DNA of 64,000 bases from Glandiceps talaboti (Eukaryota; Hemichordata; Enteropneusta; Spengelidae): the NCBI RefSeq assembly GCF_964340395.1, contig NC_135564.1:6128861-6192860 (forward strand), in the 5' to 3' direction. The position numbers and the translations under genes are program-made. How positions within the stretch are numbered: the first letter of the stretch is position 1; every line of letters starts with the position of its first letter. Below are positions 12,462-25,440 of this stretch, in pieces. Under the pieces are notes generated by a model that saw only the letters and a list, made by a program, of their open reading frames with translations, ran no database searches and was not told the origin of the DNA.

Positions 12462-15400
12462 TGCTATATTTTCGAACCCAAAATAGAACCCACCACCACC
12501 ACCACCTTCACATATACTGTGCTATATTCTCCAACTCTATAATGGAAACCAAATGCCAGTAATGTTACATTGCAATGATCTGTATCCATGTACATCATAC
12601 ATTTGAGATGTGAGCTTCTGTTATTGTGATCTAATGAAGCATATACACATCATACATTTTTCATACATTTTAAGGAGAATATTCTACATAGCATGAAGAA
12701 GTATTACAGTACTTAAGTTTTATAGTTCCCAAGGAGGTCAAAAACTTAGGTGAAAACCAATAATGAGATGATGAGTGAGAAAAAAGTGACCAGGTTATGA
12801 TTAGTAACCTTTATATCAGTCTTTGTAATGTCATGTCATTGCTGTTGTCATGCAACTAATGGTTATACTACTCATCTCAACGTAATGAGATACAGCTATG
12901 CTATTTTTCTAAGTATCACTTTGTAAAATTCATGGTATAAATGGTATTTCTGAGTGCACTCGTGTTCACTGGTTCACAACAGGGTTTCTTATGTCTGTTC
13001 CTCTTTTTAATGATGGTTCAAAGAAATGTCAGTGATTTTTGATTTCATTTTCATCTGGAAAGTTGATTGAGATAATGTGTATGGCTGGCTGGTATTTAAT
13101 CCCGTTCACAGGTCTATATTGCAGTATACTTTACGCCACAAAAAAAGAGAAGAATTGTTTCTGATGAGGACATTTTGTCAAAAGTGGTGTGACGATGCAA
13201 ATATTTTTTTTTTATTCTCGAACGTGTCACTCAATCTTCTATTTATGGCAGTTACTGTTCATTTTATTTAGTAATTTAGAGCAAGTGTGTATGTGGAGGG
13301 CAGATGTCATTTGCTTGTTCATGATTGGCTCTGTAGTTGTCTTCACTGAAGTAGGGAGGGTTATTTTTATGTTTACCCCAGATCTGCCAACTGCATGGGC
13401 TGGACAAACATATGAAAAAAAAGGTCAATGCGAGGGTATTTTAATAAGTGATGTACACACTGACCAGAAACAATTCTTTCTCTTGTTTTGGCTTTATGAC
13501 CACTTTTATTCGTGCTATTTTATGAAGGTCAGTTTTTATAGAAATGTTATGTGGCATGTTAATGATAATAATAAAAACATTCCTACAGAGATTTTTATCG
13601 TTTTAAAAAACACATTACAGCACATTAAAATAAAAATAAAAACACAGAAAAACTAACCCCTCATTTAACCAATAGATAGTAGAAACAAAGAGACCACAGA
13701 TTATTTTAAAAGTATTTTGTAGTATTTTATCGTTCTGTTTTGTATGATATTCCAAGAGATGTGTTTCAAGATGTTCCCAGGTGAGCAGTACAAAGGGTGG
13801 CAAGAATTCATTTTTGGTTACTGATCATTGAAGAGTGAAGATGTGCATGTAAGGATGCCTCAAGGAATTCTTCCATCTATCTCATGATGAAGGTACTGAT
13901 GAGACTTGACATCTGCAATTCTTATATGACAGTACTTATGGACTAAGTGCTTGTACTCTTGAGACTGTGAATATGACTACATTATTCTCGACATTTGTTC
14001 TCAAATTTCTTATTTAATGGGTTTTGATGAGAGAGAATTGAATATCATATGCATACAATTTTATGACGAAGATACTGCAATATTAAACGAACAATAAGTG
14101 TGCCATATTTCATACAGTTACATTTCCCCAGTTCTTCAAACATGTAAAATTTTATGTCCGAGTTTGTAGTTATACACTCATATATAATCTAAAGTAAGAT
14201 TTATAACACCCATATTATTCAAGGTTTATTATGAATTATTGTATTCCCTGTAAGAATGCGAACTATCTCATTTTTTGTGTCAGGAAGTGCTAGAGCAATG
14301 TTACATTAACCGTAACCTTTTTTGTGCAATTCTCATTCGTTTTGTGAATTTATGACCGAGCTACGTATAAACACACTTTGTATCGTGTTAGTGTTGAACT
14401 AACAAAGCTTTCAAGCAAGTCCTCAATCCTAGTAATCATTATGTTATTATTTTCATAAAATTTAAATATTAGAAAAAAAATAGTCACGTTCTGGACATAA
14501 ATTTATTCTAAGCACCTTACAGGCACAGGAAATATCAGTCAAGAAAAACAGGACAGTAAATGAAGAAGTCGATGATCGATGCTCATAGAAATGTTACATG
14601 CTTAACTGACCAGGTATTATTCTGCCTACCTATCTCTGTACAATAGCAACAGGCATTATTAGCGTGTATCGGGAGCTCTGATTTGTTGATGCTGGAGGTG
14701 GCATGCTAATGATATGCAAATATTATGCTAATGTGTGGCTGTTAGACACACCTTCCAGAAAGTGTATGTATGTGATGAGTTACACTTTGAACAGTCACTT
14801 AATTGCTAGCCTCATCTATGTCATGGGAAAGACAGATCACAAAGCTATTTTGGATGTCTCACAGAAAAGAATGCTTTCAGTCGTCAATTTGGAATTGAAA
14901 ATTTGGATTTGTATACAAAGACTTTGTGGGATTTGAACAGATTTTTACTGCAGTGTTGGAATTCAAGACTAAGATAGGAGTTTTCCTTGCATTCCCACAT
15001 GTGCTTGTGGATAATTTGATAAGGGAGTCTGTGGAGACAATGGATAGACAGACAACGAGCTGCAAAAGTTCCTGAACACTATTCACTATTTTTTATTTGC
15101 TGCTGTACTCTGATAGCTGTGTTACGCTCAGAACATGAACTACAGTAACATTCAATCTAGACTTAACATCTTTTTGGAATTACGTAAAAGATGAATTTTT
15201 GTGATTTTGGCTATTCAAATTTCTCCCTATAAATTTCCATACTGTATTAATTTGATGATACAAGTCAATTGATGCAAAAATATTCAGCGGATGGCTGAAA
15301 AAATCTAAATGTTGTCATTTGTTGATTCTAGAAGGACATCAAACTGTTTTAGTGTGTACTTACGGAGTACTTAGCTGATTTTGTTCTTAGAAGCTGTGAG

Positions 15401-18400
15401 GAAGATTAATGACAACCAGGACTTACGACTAGAGTTATTTACCTACCCGGTACCCGTACACAGCGAGAGTCATTCCATACATCTGTTTCGTTGACACACT
15501 TTACTCTGTGTGCATCTAACTCAGCAGTTTCATCTCTTCTGTTTCCCAGACAGATGTTATATTTTTTTTCAAAAAACAAGATCATCAGTTCAGGTTTCTT
15601 TCCATTCACTAATGTGATGAGATTCCTTAGGCCGATCGTAATATTGATCGCTTGCATAGAAGTGTTAATATGAAGGATTATAGCATTTCTGTTTATGTCG
15701 TCAACTTTTACTATCGTTGTCCGACCTAAGCGTGCCTGAGAGTGCAGGATTACAAATCTTGACAGCCGTGGTGTACTTGGATTTCACCTTTATCTGTCTT
15801 GTGTTTGTGATGATGGAAATACAAGTCTAACTGGAATACAATATTGTCTTTGCATCTCTAATCATTTCTGAATAGGACAGTAGCTCCCAGCAGTTGGCTA
15901 GCAAAGCTACCTGGAAAGGCTGAATTTATAAAGTATTCAATTGCATCAAGTGTGTATTAATGGTATTGCTCACTTTACAATCAGCATGGACATACACAAA
16001 ATGGCTTGTTCACCCCGTGAGCTCAGCTGTTATGAAAGTCAGTGAAGGAAAAAAGTGGAAGCTGTCAGCCTATTACCCCTAGTGAACATCCATTTGAGCT
16101 TCATGCAGTTACTTTCAATAGGCTGTTAGGACTGCAGAGAAGTTCATTTCCTTCTGGTTTTTGACAATTTTCCCCATGCATATTTTTCTATCAGAGTTTG
16201 CCATCCTAAAGTAACGGATAATTGAGGTAGTCAATAAAGGGGAAAGTGGACGGTTTCATTCAAACCAAAGAGTCCAAAACGGAAATTATGATACAGCTGT
16301 TCTTTTTTATGACTAAAACATCCTTTCAAATTGTGATGAACTTGAGATGATAACAGCTGTGCAATCTGACAGTATTCTCCATCATTTATGTTCATCAAAC
16401 AAAAATTGAAAGACTTCTGTAAATTGGGAAAAAATTGTGTGCTTACAAAATGACGGAAACTACTAAAAAAATGGCAGTGAATGTGTGTACATATTATGAG
16501 GAACTTCAGCAGTACAGTAAAGGATTGTATACAACGTTTGAAGGTGAGATTTTCTAATTATTCATACACATTGCAACAGTTACCTTTAGCATGTTGTAGA
16601 CGATGACATTTCGAGACTACTTGTACATGTATTCTCTGTACTTCATTTTAATTTATTTCTTTGTACTTTCATTACGAAAATATCAAAAATTTGATCCAGA
16701 GAAGGAAAGTATACACTGCATGTCACTGTCTTTGAATTTATGATAAAAACATTGGTGAGTTCAATCATAGATTTTACCGACTGTTGACTTACTGACCTGA
16801 CCTGGTGATGCTGTGTGAATATTCTAAGGATTCCTGGAGTGTTTTGTTAAGATCATTCAGTTTTCTGTGTTGTTTCTGACCATTTGGCTACATGGATAAC
16901 AAATAGGACCAGAAACAAATTTTTTTTTTTTCGGCCTAAATACCTACGGTAATGTGTCATCCTGTATGGCCACTTTGATAATTAAGACCATGTATTTGTT
17001 TCTGATCTATAATTATGCATGTATATATATGATTTTAGTGGTGATGTTGAGTTTCATTGCCACCATGTGGATATTTAAATAATTTATCATACACGGTATA
17101 TCATGGACAGGAATTTAAAAGGAAGTTTATCACCAGTTTTGGAATTTGAGAGAATCACTGAAGAAAAATAGAGAAAGTGTGATTTTGATTACAAGAAAGG
17201 TTATGTTGTGTCACAGATGTTGTGTAACACAGAAAAGAATTACAGATAAACTAATCAATTCGTTGTTGGGATTACATTTTAATCCTTATCCAGAAATAAC
17301 TTTTAACCTTATTTCACGAAATGTCATCATTTTTTAGACAGATTTATGTAAAATTAACAGTAACCAACTAATCAATCATAGATGCACTCTACCAATAAAC
17401 TTCAGAAATTAAATTCTTTCTGTGCTCATCCGAGCTGAGTTAGTTTTAATACCTTGTCTAGCACCATGCTAGCTATTTAGATATTTACCAGAAATACTAA
17501 AGGTAACCTTTAGGGAGATGACTCAGAATTATATAGATTCAGTGAATAGGAAGAGCCTAATATCTAAATGTAAGGTTGGCATTCAGTATGGAAGGTATAG
17601 TAACAGGGGTTAAGATAAAGGTGAAACAAGTCGAAGGTGTTATTATTAAAATGACACAATATTATTTTGTCAAATGAAAAGAATCTGTCAGGGACTTAGA
17701 TTAACTGTACGTTACTATAGTAATGTAACATTGTGGTATAAAACATTTTCATATTAGATTTATGTAGGAGATCAAAGTGTCAGCAATTTGTCAGATGGTG
17801 TACTACTAAGGAGAAATTTATTCAGAATTGATATTGTTCTTGTGTTCATGGAAGGCTTTGTATCAATGTTACTACTATGCAAGAAACGTTATGCATATAA
17901 TTTGCATCAGTGTAGTACAAAGAATCTTTTTGCTTTGCAATGTTCCAGAATTTGATAACCGTAGCTGTCATTTTTGACCTTAATGTATCCCGCATATGAT
18001 AGATGAAAGTTAATTATTAGTAGATAAAAGTAGAGGGAAGCAATATTAGTGGGTAAAATATAATAATGATACCATCCATGACTGTTATACTAACATTCCA
18101 TTATCAGTCACGTTAAATTGAATTTACGATCAAAATGAAATGTAATAGTGAAACATTCTGCTGGCATATTATTAGTATAGAGACTTGAGACGTAGCCCTG
18201 GAGTATTCATATTGGAAAAATAATCAAGTTTAACCATATTTCTAGATTACTTTTGTATTTGACATCATTTAGATCTGATTACTAGTTGTGAATTTGTCGC
18301 CGTTGTGTAGTGTTTCGGTGGCGAGAATAGCTCCTTTGTGGTTTTCGCGAGTGTATAGTGTAAAAATAATCATGTCTGAGCAGAATTTCCAGCCATTAGT

Positions 18401-18674
18401 CTTTTCCCCTTGGTTTCATTCTGATTTAATACCAAGTTAGGATACGCAATTTGATTGCTTTACACCGCATGAACTAAAACTCGATCAAATTTTTTTGACA
18501 GCGCAGTATGATCTCCGCTATTCTTGTAAGAGGGTTTATTGATGATGGGTCATGGCATATCTGGTTGCCTTGTCACATGTGATATTGTCATACTGGTGTT
18601 CATACAGACATAAACTGGTCGTGTAAAGTTTTCTCGACAGCATTTCTGTACTACGTTTTATTTCCCACACAAAC
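12459..18674. other. Long non-coding stretch, no gene supported
   Basis: About 6 kb of AT-rich sequence. The longest open frame (13189-13656, + strand, 155 codons) has no recognisable family, is composed mostly of residues expected from AT-rich DNA, and has no splice or promoter context. A lone fragment at about 16908-16940 (AGAAACAAATTTTTT...CGGCCTAAATA) resembles one end of the AGGCCTA-terminated element at 8949-9329. Confidence 0.5.
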
Positions 18675-18696
18675 CAAAATTTGTTAACAAATTTTG
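18675..18696. repeat. 22-bp perfect palindrome
   Basis: The half-site CAAAATTTGTT is followed directly by its exact reverse complement. It is AT-rich and could be chance. Confidence 0.7.
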
Positions 18697-19051
18697 TTAT
18701 CTTTCATTTGATCTAACGAACATTATTTTTTTATGTTAATTGATATCAAAATATACATTGTATTATATGTAAATTAATGTTGAGCAAACAAGGAGTCTGT
18801 AAAGTTAATGTTTGTCTCAGTCGCAATTTCTCATCAAAATTCCTGGACATTTTTTTAAAATCTTGTAACTTTTTGACAGATATTAACTTGATTTTGACTG
18901 AACAGAGAGAAATGATCCATATGTGTGATATTGTATCAAAATTATTGTTTAAATGTGATAAAAATTCATTTTTTTTAAAAAGAAAAAAAAAGAAGAATTT
19001 TTGAAAATTTTGAGTCATATGCATATGATACTTTGCTATGTGCCACTCATA

Positions 19052-19137
19052 GTAGTCTAGTTCCCATATGGTGTCGTTACAATTTACACTTCCACTCAAC
19101 TTGGTTTGGTTAGAGACCATGTTGGCATCCAGACTAC
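19052..19137 (-). repeat. Dispersed repeat copy B of the GTCTGGATGCCAACATGG family
   Basis: This compact copy starts GTAGTCTAGTTCCCATATGG and ends with ATGTTGGCATCCAGACTAC, so its ends are inverted. It matches pieces at 1602-1970, 27765-27832, 28459-28513 and 39807-39825. Confidence 0.65.
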
Positions 19138-19618
19138 ACTCGTAGTGAATGTAATGTTTGGAGACTCACTCAACCTGTACGATTCAAGGAATCCTTGAAG
19201 CTGTAAGTTTCAAATTTTATTGTCACGACAATGCTACGATAGTTGAACAGAAAGTACAGAAAATACAAACTATTGTAGATATTGTAAAGAGTACAGAATG
19301 ACAGTTTATCCACTTAAAGAAAGGTAAATCAGAGGCTTTATGGAACTGTGCAGAGATGTACTTTTAATGAGATACATGTAGGCCATCCATAGTTTTAACA
19401 TTGCACATAAGTATTATGCTTTTAGAGTGATAATTAGTCCAGCTAGCTTACAACACTCCCATTTAAATTGCCTGAAACTTTTAGAGTCATTCCTAAGAGG
19501 GTTTCTGTGTTTTACAAATAATTTAATAGCAACCTAAATTATATCTCCCCATATGTAGCGTATCTAATATAGCAATCTGTACCCAAAGGGAGTTGGCATC
19601 GTTTACGTGTGTGAAATT

Positions 19619-19649
19619 TTGTAATTCAAGCAGCCGACTTGAATTACAA
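19619..19649. repeat. Short perfect hairpin
   Basis: A 12-bp arm, TTGTAATTCAAG, and its exact reverse complement flank a 7-nt loop. There is no T-run context to call it a terminator and no RNA family was recognised. Confidence 0.7.
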
Positions 19650-20141
19650 CATCCAGAGGGAATAGGGAAACCTAGGGCATTTTACCTGTTCTCTCACTTA
19701 GTCTTAGTGGCGGCCTTTTTGGTTCACACCTCTATTTGTTAAATTGGACACTGCCATAGGATACTTGTCCAGATAAGATCATTTCATACGCTGTATGGTT
19801 AATTGCATAAGTTTTGGGGATTCCTATCAACCTCTGATGATATCATTCATGCCCTCTGATTGCAAAAAAAAAAAGAAATCAGTTGTTTCAAAGATTAGCA
19901 AATGGTAATGTCTGGGTAACTATGACAACAAGCTTATTGACGATAGTTAATTTGTGGAGTGGGTTCTTTGTTAAAATAATTAGGAAACATTGATGTACTT
20001 CACAGGAAATTGCTTGAATTTGAATTTTTTCTGACTATAACGTAAACTGTAAATTTCATGTTACTGGTTCTAAACTATAGCGCAGTCCACATGTGAAATT
20101 TTGAATTGATTGAAGTCAGTTCTCTTGTCATCATTCACACT

Positions 20142-20306
20142 GAAGTTTGAAACTGGTTTGAACTGGTTTACTTGCATTGGTTTGAAAACTGATGTAAAAA
20201 CAAAAGAGAATCAATTCAAACTCATTATTCAGTTTTTTGGTGGTGATAGAAACCAGTTTAAACCAGTTTAAACTGACTTGATTCAGTTTGAGTCCAGTTT
20301 GAATCT
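20142..20306. repeat. Inverted repeat built from AAACTGGTTT / AAACCAGTTT blocks
   Basis: The left half carries GAAACTGGTTTGAACTGG and further GGTTTGAAAACTG pieces. The right half carries AAACCAGTTTAAACCAGTTT and TCAGTTTGAGTCCAGTTTG. The two halves pair imperfectly into a hairpin around a loop near 20215-20240. Confidence 0.65.
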
Positions 20307-20987
20307 ATCCAGATAAGTACAGGACTTACATATATGAATTTTGAATCGACGTAATGACAATAACTATAAATTTCATGTTACCAGTTCTAAGCTACATGAA
20401 TTTTGAAATATAAATTTAATGGCTTCATAGCATAGATTGTCAATTTTATATCAGCACTCTCATTATGTTTTGTGACAGGACCATAAATATATATTTTCAT
20501 TTCCGTCATGGACGATCTTAAGATAACAGTGAAAGTGTCACGACATGCAAGTAAAAAATATAGTTAATGCATATGTATGGTTCATGAATATTCATGAGCA
20601 TGTCAGCAGCGTGTACAGTAGAGTACCTCCTGACATGTACATATCTATTTCTATCCGGGTTGTCAACATCAGTCTGTTTCTATCTCTGTTGTCAACATTG
20701 CCATCCGTGCTGTTTCTGATCCATGATCAAGTGATTATCTGTCATGGGTCGGTCTGTTGCAACTTTTACATATCAAAATATCTGTTTTGAATAAACTGGA
20801 TGGGTGTACTTATACAAGTTGTATGCTTGTACCTTGAAAATTTTATATGAACATAATGAAGATTTTATGCACTTTACAACCATATTTACACTTTTTAAAA
20901 TTTTTGTGAGAATTTTGGGGTCTTTTTATTTTAGTCAAAATCACATTTTTTGACATTCTAAAGTGAAAGTTTGACTAAAGTACTTAA

Positions 20988-21308
20988 GTGTAGAATTAGA
21001 CTCTCTCACAGTCCCTGGGAGCATCACTATTAGCTTTTTTGAATGTACCAATATCTACAGAGTTATTGTACTAGAATATCCTGGTACTGTGGGCCATCAT
21101 CGACTACATAGGGCTAATCATTTGTTGACATGTTGCTTCAATGCCGTGTTATTGTGATGCCCTGGGCATCGGGCATCACAGTTTGTTGATTAGTCCTGTA
21201 GTCGATGAGGGCCCATAGTACAATATTTGCAGTAGATAATCGGTACATACAAAACAGCCCTTTTAGCAATGCAATGCTCCGAGGACTGTGAGAGAGTCTA
21301 GTGTAGAA
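20988..21308. mobile_element. 305-bp foldback MITE with 8-bp target-site duplication
   Basis: The element spans 20996-21300. It begins TAGACTCTCTCACAGTCC and ends with the inverse. The arms continue to pair over about 140 bp: GTACCAATATCTAC, ATTGTACTA, GGGCC(A/C)TCATCGACTACA and GGACTAATCA pair with their inverses. The centre is a GGGCATC palindrome. It is flanked by GTGTAGAA at 20988-20995 and again at 21301-21308, a clean 8-bp direct repeat. An 8-bp duplication is typical of hAT-type transposition. There is no coding capacity, so it is non-autonomous. Confidence 0.85.
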
Positions 21309-22182
21309 CATGCATATATCTTGAGTTGAGTACATTGACAAATCTTCATTTCATAATGAATTCTCATTATTAAAGAGTATTCTGGTGAATTCAATTTTCC
21401 ACTGATACTTCCTAGAGTCGTATATCCGGTAAAAGATTCATTTTCAACAAGTTAATATCTAGTAGACATTGTAATGATGAACCAATAGCCGTCAACAAGT
21501 AATATTTTTGCAGTTGTATCAATAGGAACTCCTGTAAGTTTGCCTTGACAATATTGTGCAGGAAGACGTTACTAATTTCTAAAATTTTCTGTCAAGTCAA
21601 ATCATGTCTTCCCTTGTCATTCTTTCATTCATTGAAACGAGAGGATTACCATGATAAGCCTACTGCCTTTATGAACAGCAACAATTCAAATTAGAGTTTA
21701 GTCTATTGTACAGAGATTTGTGTCTTGTCAGATTCTGTCTTCACTTGCCAGTCACTCAATGGCTGATAATCGAGATGAGCACAGTACAACATTCTCATTA
21801 CATTGACTGTAATCGCCTAGCAACAACACACAAATAAAACATAGGATCTAACAGCTGTGAAGACTATCTACTGAAATAATGACATGCTATCACCATCAAT
21901 AGCTTTGACCCTTGACCCGACCCAACCCAGGTGCGTCTTTAAACTAGAGCGATCAGATTCTCTGTAAGTATACTTTATTGACATAATCACCTTTTTGGTA
22001 TTATTTCAGTAAAATGTATATTTGACCGTTGTCTTCTCTGTTCCCAGCCACCTTAGCTTCATCAAAATAGATATATTATTGGTAAAAAGGGTACAATTTT
22101 ATTTATATACGAATGTCATCCCATCAAGTAACAGTAATTTTTATTTGAAACTTTACATTTTGGTTTTAAGAAATATAAATAG
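21309..22182. other. Non-coding stretch, nothing recognised
   Basis: AT-rich sequence without repeats, open frames or motifs that I can interpret. Confidence 0.55.
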
Positions 22183-22256
22183 TTGTGTGTGTGTGTGTGT
22201 GTTTGTCTGTGTCTGTGTGTGTGTGTCTGTGTGTGTCTGTGTATGTCTGTGCATGC
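22183..22256. repeat. (TG)n / (TCTG)n microsatellite
   Basis: TG repeats with regular TCTG interruptions. Confidence 0.95.
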
Positions 22257-22970
22257 ACGAATGCATGTGTATATATGCACCTGTATTCTACAGTTTCACT
22301 TGTAAATGACTATTATCACTGCATACCGTAGATCAAAAACTTTTTTGTTTTCATGAACAACTCTTGAAGATTTCTGTGAAACTCACACCATATACTATAG
22401 AGCTAAACAAAGTAAGATGAATGATTGAAAGATTGAGTGCAATGTAGATGAAATACACTTAGTACAAGTACTTTTATGTGTAGCTTTTATAGCATGCTTC
22501 AGTAGATATAACTTGGTAAATGTAGCCTGTGTTCTTACTCATTCATCACGCTTTGTAACTTCATCTGTTTCCAAGACACTGATTTTGTGAAATAAGGAGT
22601 CATCAACTTTGCATTTTAACTTGTTTGTGTGTACTTGTGTCTTCTTACTTATTCCCCAGTGGGTGGTGGGGGGTGTAGCCTGTATTCTTATTCATTCATT
22701 TATTCATTCATTCATTTATTCATTCATCAGTTGGGAGGTGAGGGACTGTGTCTTCCATGAAGACTTGTTTAGTCCTCAATGTCTAATATGATGTGTGTAT
22801 AGTGACATGGTACTAAAGTTACGCAAAACATTATACATGTATGTCAAGTTTGTATTCAAATTTTAGTCTCTCTACTTCAGTCACAATTCAAAATCTTTCT
22901 GCTTAATATAAATATGCCAAATTTATTGTACATTCCTATGAATTATGACTTCAATAAAAGTTATGACAAC

Positions 22971-23250
22971 TTAAGAATGGCTATATGGATGACAAAGGGG
23001 TATTTATTTTGGATTTTTAATTTGTAAAACAACTTTACCACATTTTTCCAAATTGAAATTAAATGTGAAACAGCATCGATAAAGTCCAGGTTTGAAAAAA
23101 AATGAAGCAAGTGTGGGGAATTACTGTTATTGTACACACAATAACAAGCATTTTATAAATGTTCTTTGAAATGTAATTTAGTACCTTGTGTGATAACATG
23201 CAACAAGTACAGAATGAATGAATCTGAAAAGTGACACTCAAAACAGAATA
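22971..23250. mobile_element. TTAA-flanked foldback element, degraded copy
   Basis: It starts TTAAGAATGGCTATATGG and continues GGTATTTATTTTGGATTTTT, matching the left arm of the element at 37962-38314. Its centre (GTTATTGTACACACAATAAC) also matches. The right arm has diverged beyond about 23190, so the right boundary is uncertain. Confidence 0.65.
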
Positions 23251-24599
23251 TTGTTACCCGAGAGAAATGTCAACCTGCTGTTAGTCTGTCACCATGGCGA
23301 CCATAGTTGAACTGCTAAGAGTAGGGAAATGAAATTACAAAGGGACTAGTATAAGTTAGATGAGTGACTTCCAAGAATGGAGTGTAGTATAGATGTACTT
23401 TGATGTTGCCATAGCGATTAGAGTAAAAGTTACAAAATGGATATCACATCACACAAGCACTATAATAAGTAGGCGGGGATAGATTTTGCTATAATTCTCA
23501 GGAAGTATAGAAGAGGCATATAATGTCTGGACTTGTATATATTGCCATGGAAACTAGAATTAGAAGCTTTGGAGTATGGCAGTTAATTTATATAGTTAGT
23601 GGTGTAAGTGAGACAAGATGACTTGTTTGAACTGCCAAGACTCGGAATAAATGTCTGAATTTTTTGTTGTCATTATATAAAGATAAAGTTATATGTCAAC
23701 TTCTCAGTATTTTACTCAGTTTTCCACCAAAATTATGGCAATGCCATGCATGATATGGAAATTCTATGAATAATTTATTAGATTCCCCCTCCCACTCCCT
23801 CGTCTCCCGTTTATACGAAAGTTCCTTCTACCAAAATTACAATGCAAGGTATTGAAATGGGTGCTTGTTTTTAAATAGCAGATTATCCCCACCCCCTTGT
23901 TACCAGGTTCCTGAAACCTTGCCAGAATAACTAGTTTGTAGACTAACTTTAATAGTTTGTAAGATAAAAAAAAAAAAACATTTTAAATACTTGAGTTGAT
24001 AGACTGCATCTTAAGAAAGTACTGCAGGGAATGTAGACTTGCTCAAGTCGTGCATTTTCATACTTTAATTAAATATTTTTTTTCAAAAAAACAACAACAA
24101 CACACAACTAAGTTATTTTATGTGAAATGCTAACCTGAGTGAGTGAGTGACTGCAAAACAGTTGAATGGAAGCCAAAAGCTCATGAATATAAGATGAAAA
24201 AAAATTACATGTCTAAGTCTTAATGGTATATACTATGTTTAATAGTTTGCTTCATATTTTTGTGCAATCTTCTAAACTGAAAGAAAAAAAATGAACGAAT
24301 CCTCACAAATTTAATGAAAATTTTGGATTTTATCAAATGCTAAAATTATAGTTCCAGGAAGGAAGTATATAGATAATTTTCTGTAGGATGAATGTGGTAG
24401 AAACCTCACAAATGTTTTGTAAGATTAAAAAAGGAATTGCAAATAAATGTGAAGAAACCATACTAGTTTTCATCCTTATTACAGTATATTTTTTTGACAT
24501 TTGAATATAAAACAAAGTTTGCTAGCGGAAGTAACAGCCGACATATTGTTTGTATGGCTCACTGCACATGTGTGTACCTAGCAGGCTTCTACTAATTAC
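23251..24599. other. Non-coding stretch, nothing recognised
   Basis: AT-rich. Loosely repeated phrases such as TTGCCATGG/CACCATGGCGAC with following A.AGTA blocks between about 23290 and 23640 suggest an old tandem repeat, but copies cannot be delimited. Confidence 0.45.
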
Positions 24600-24845
24600 T
24601 TTGCTCAGGCATAGATTTTACAATAAACTTTTTCTGCACCAGCACAAAACTTCAATATGGAAGTTTTTGGGCAATTATTCACAAATTTACGTTGCACAGA
24701 TACAGGCTTTTCAATATGGAAATATGTGGTAAATTTACAATAAACTTTTTCTGCACTGACACAAAATTTTTAAATTTCGACGTTTCATTGAAATTCTCAA
24801 CAACGTTGCATTACATTGCAGACTTTTCAATATGGAAATTTTATG
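24600..24845. repeat. Tandem duplication, about 118-bp unit, two copies
   Basis: Both copies carry TTTACAATAAACTTTTTCTG, then ACACAAAA, then CTTTTCAATATGGAA. The second copy is slightly diverged. Confidence 0.75.
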
Positions 24846-25018
24846 ATATATCTCGAAAGTATATAAGCAACAATTTATATTTTGTGATGTGAATAGAAAA
24901 AGTAATGTCTAACCATGGAGTTGATTGGGTATGATTGATATGCAAATTAATAGATTTATTAATTTATGCTGAAAAATTTACATTTTAAAAATTAATTACC
25001 TCTCATTTGTGTAATTAG

Positions 25019-25171
25019 ATATTATTTCCCAATAATTATCTTTATGCAACTGAGAAAAATACTACTGACTTGAGGGGTCCTTGTCACTACGAGTCACTAG
25101 ACGAGTAATGACAAACCCTTAGGTCACAAGTATTTTCGAGCCGAATAAAGAAAAATGTTGGGGAATAATGT
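25019..25171. mobile_element. 155-bp foldback MITE, copy 2
   Basis: Left and right halves are inverted: ATTATTTCCCAATAATTATC and its imperfect inverse at the right, plus GGGTCCTTGTCACTACGAGT against ACGAGTAATGACAAACCC around the centre. The order and centre match 33546-33700. Confidence 0.75.
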
Positions 25172-25257
25172 ACTTAAAAGTTATAGCAGTACCAGTAATA
25201 TCAAAAATCATGGAAGTAATGAGAATTTTGAATGTTTTGACTGGTATTTCTAATACA

Positions 25258-25390
25258 GCAGTACAGTGATATAGACACCCATTGTTGTGATATAGACATG
25301 TGTTGTTGTGATATAGACACACATTGTTGTGATATACAAATGTAGACACGTGTTGTTGGGACATAGATGCACATTGTCATGATATAGAAC
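25258..25390. repeat. Minisatellite, about 22-bp unit
   Basis: Four to five units of a TTGTTGTGATATAGACACAC-like sequence. They are joined to the dispersed repeat that follows, from which they may have expanded. Confidence 0.8.
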
Positions 25391-25440
25391 GATGGTATAA
25401 ATTCCATATTTTTTGTTCAGCTTGGCTTGTGCATGGTACA
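25371..25440 (+). repeat. Dispersed repeat (GTCATGATATAGAACGA family), copy 1
   Basis: Contains TTGTCATGATATAGAACGA, then ATAAATTCCATATTTTTTGT, then GGCTTGTGCATGGTA. The same order is found inverted at 33365-33442, and the first two blocks occur in the three tandem units at 30956-31225. Confidence 0.7.

Noticed and set aside
13189-13656. 155-codon open frame on the + strand
   Set aside because: It is longer than expected for this base composition, but has no recognisable domain, a composition typical of AT-rich non-coding DNA and no promoter, splice or poly(A) context.
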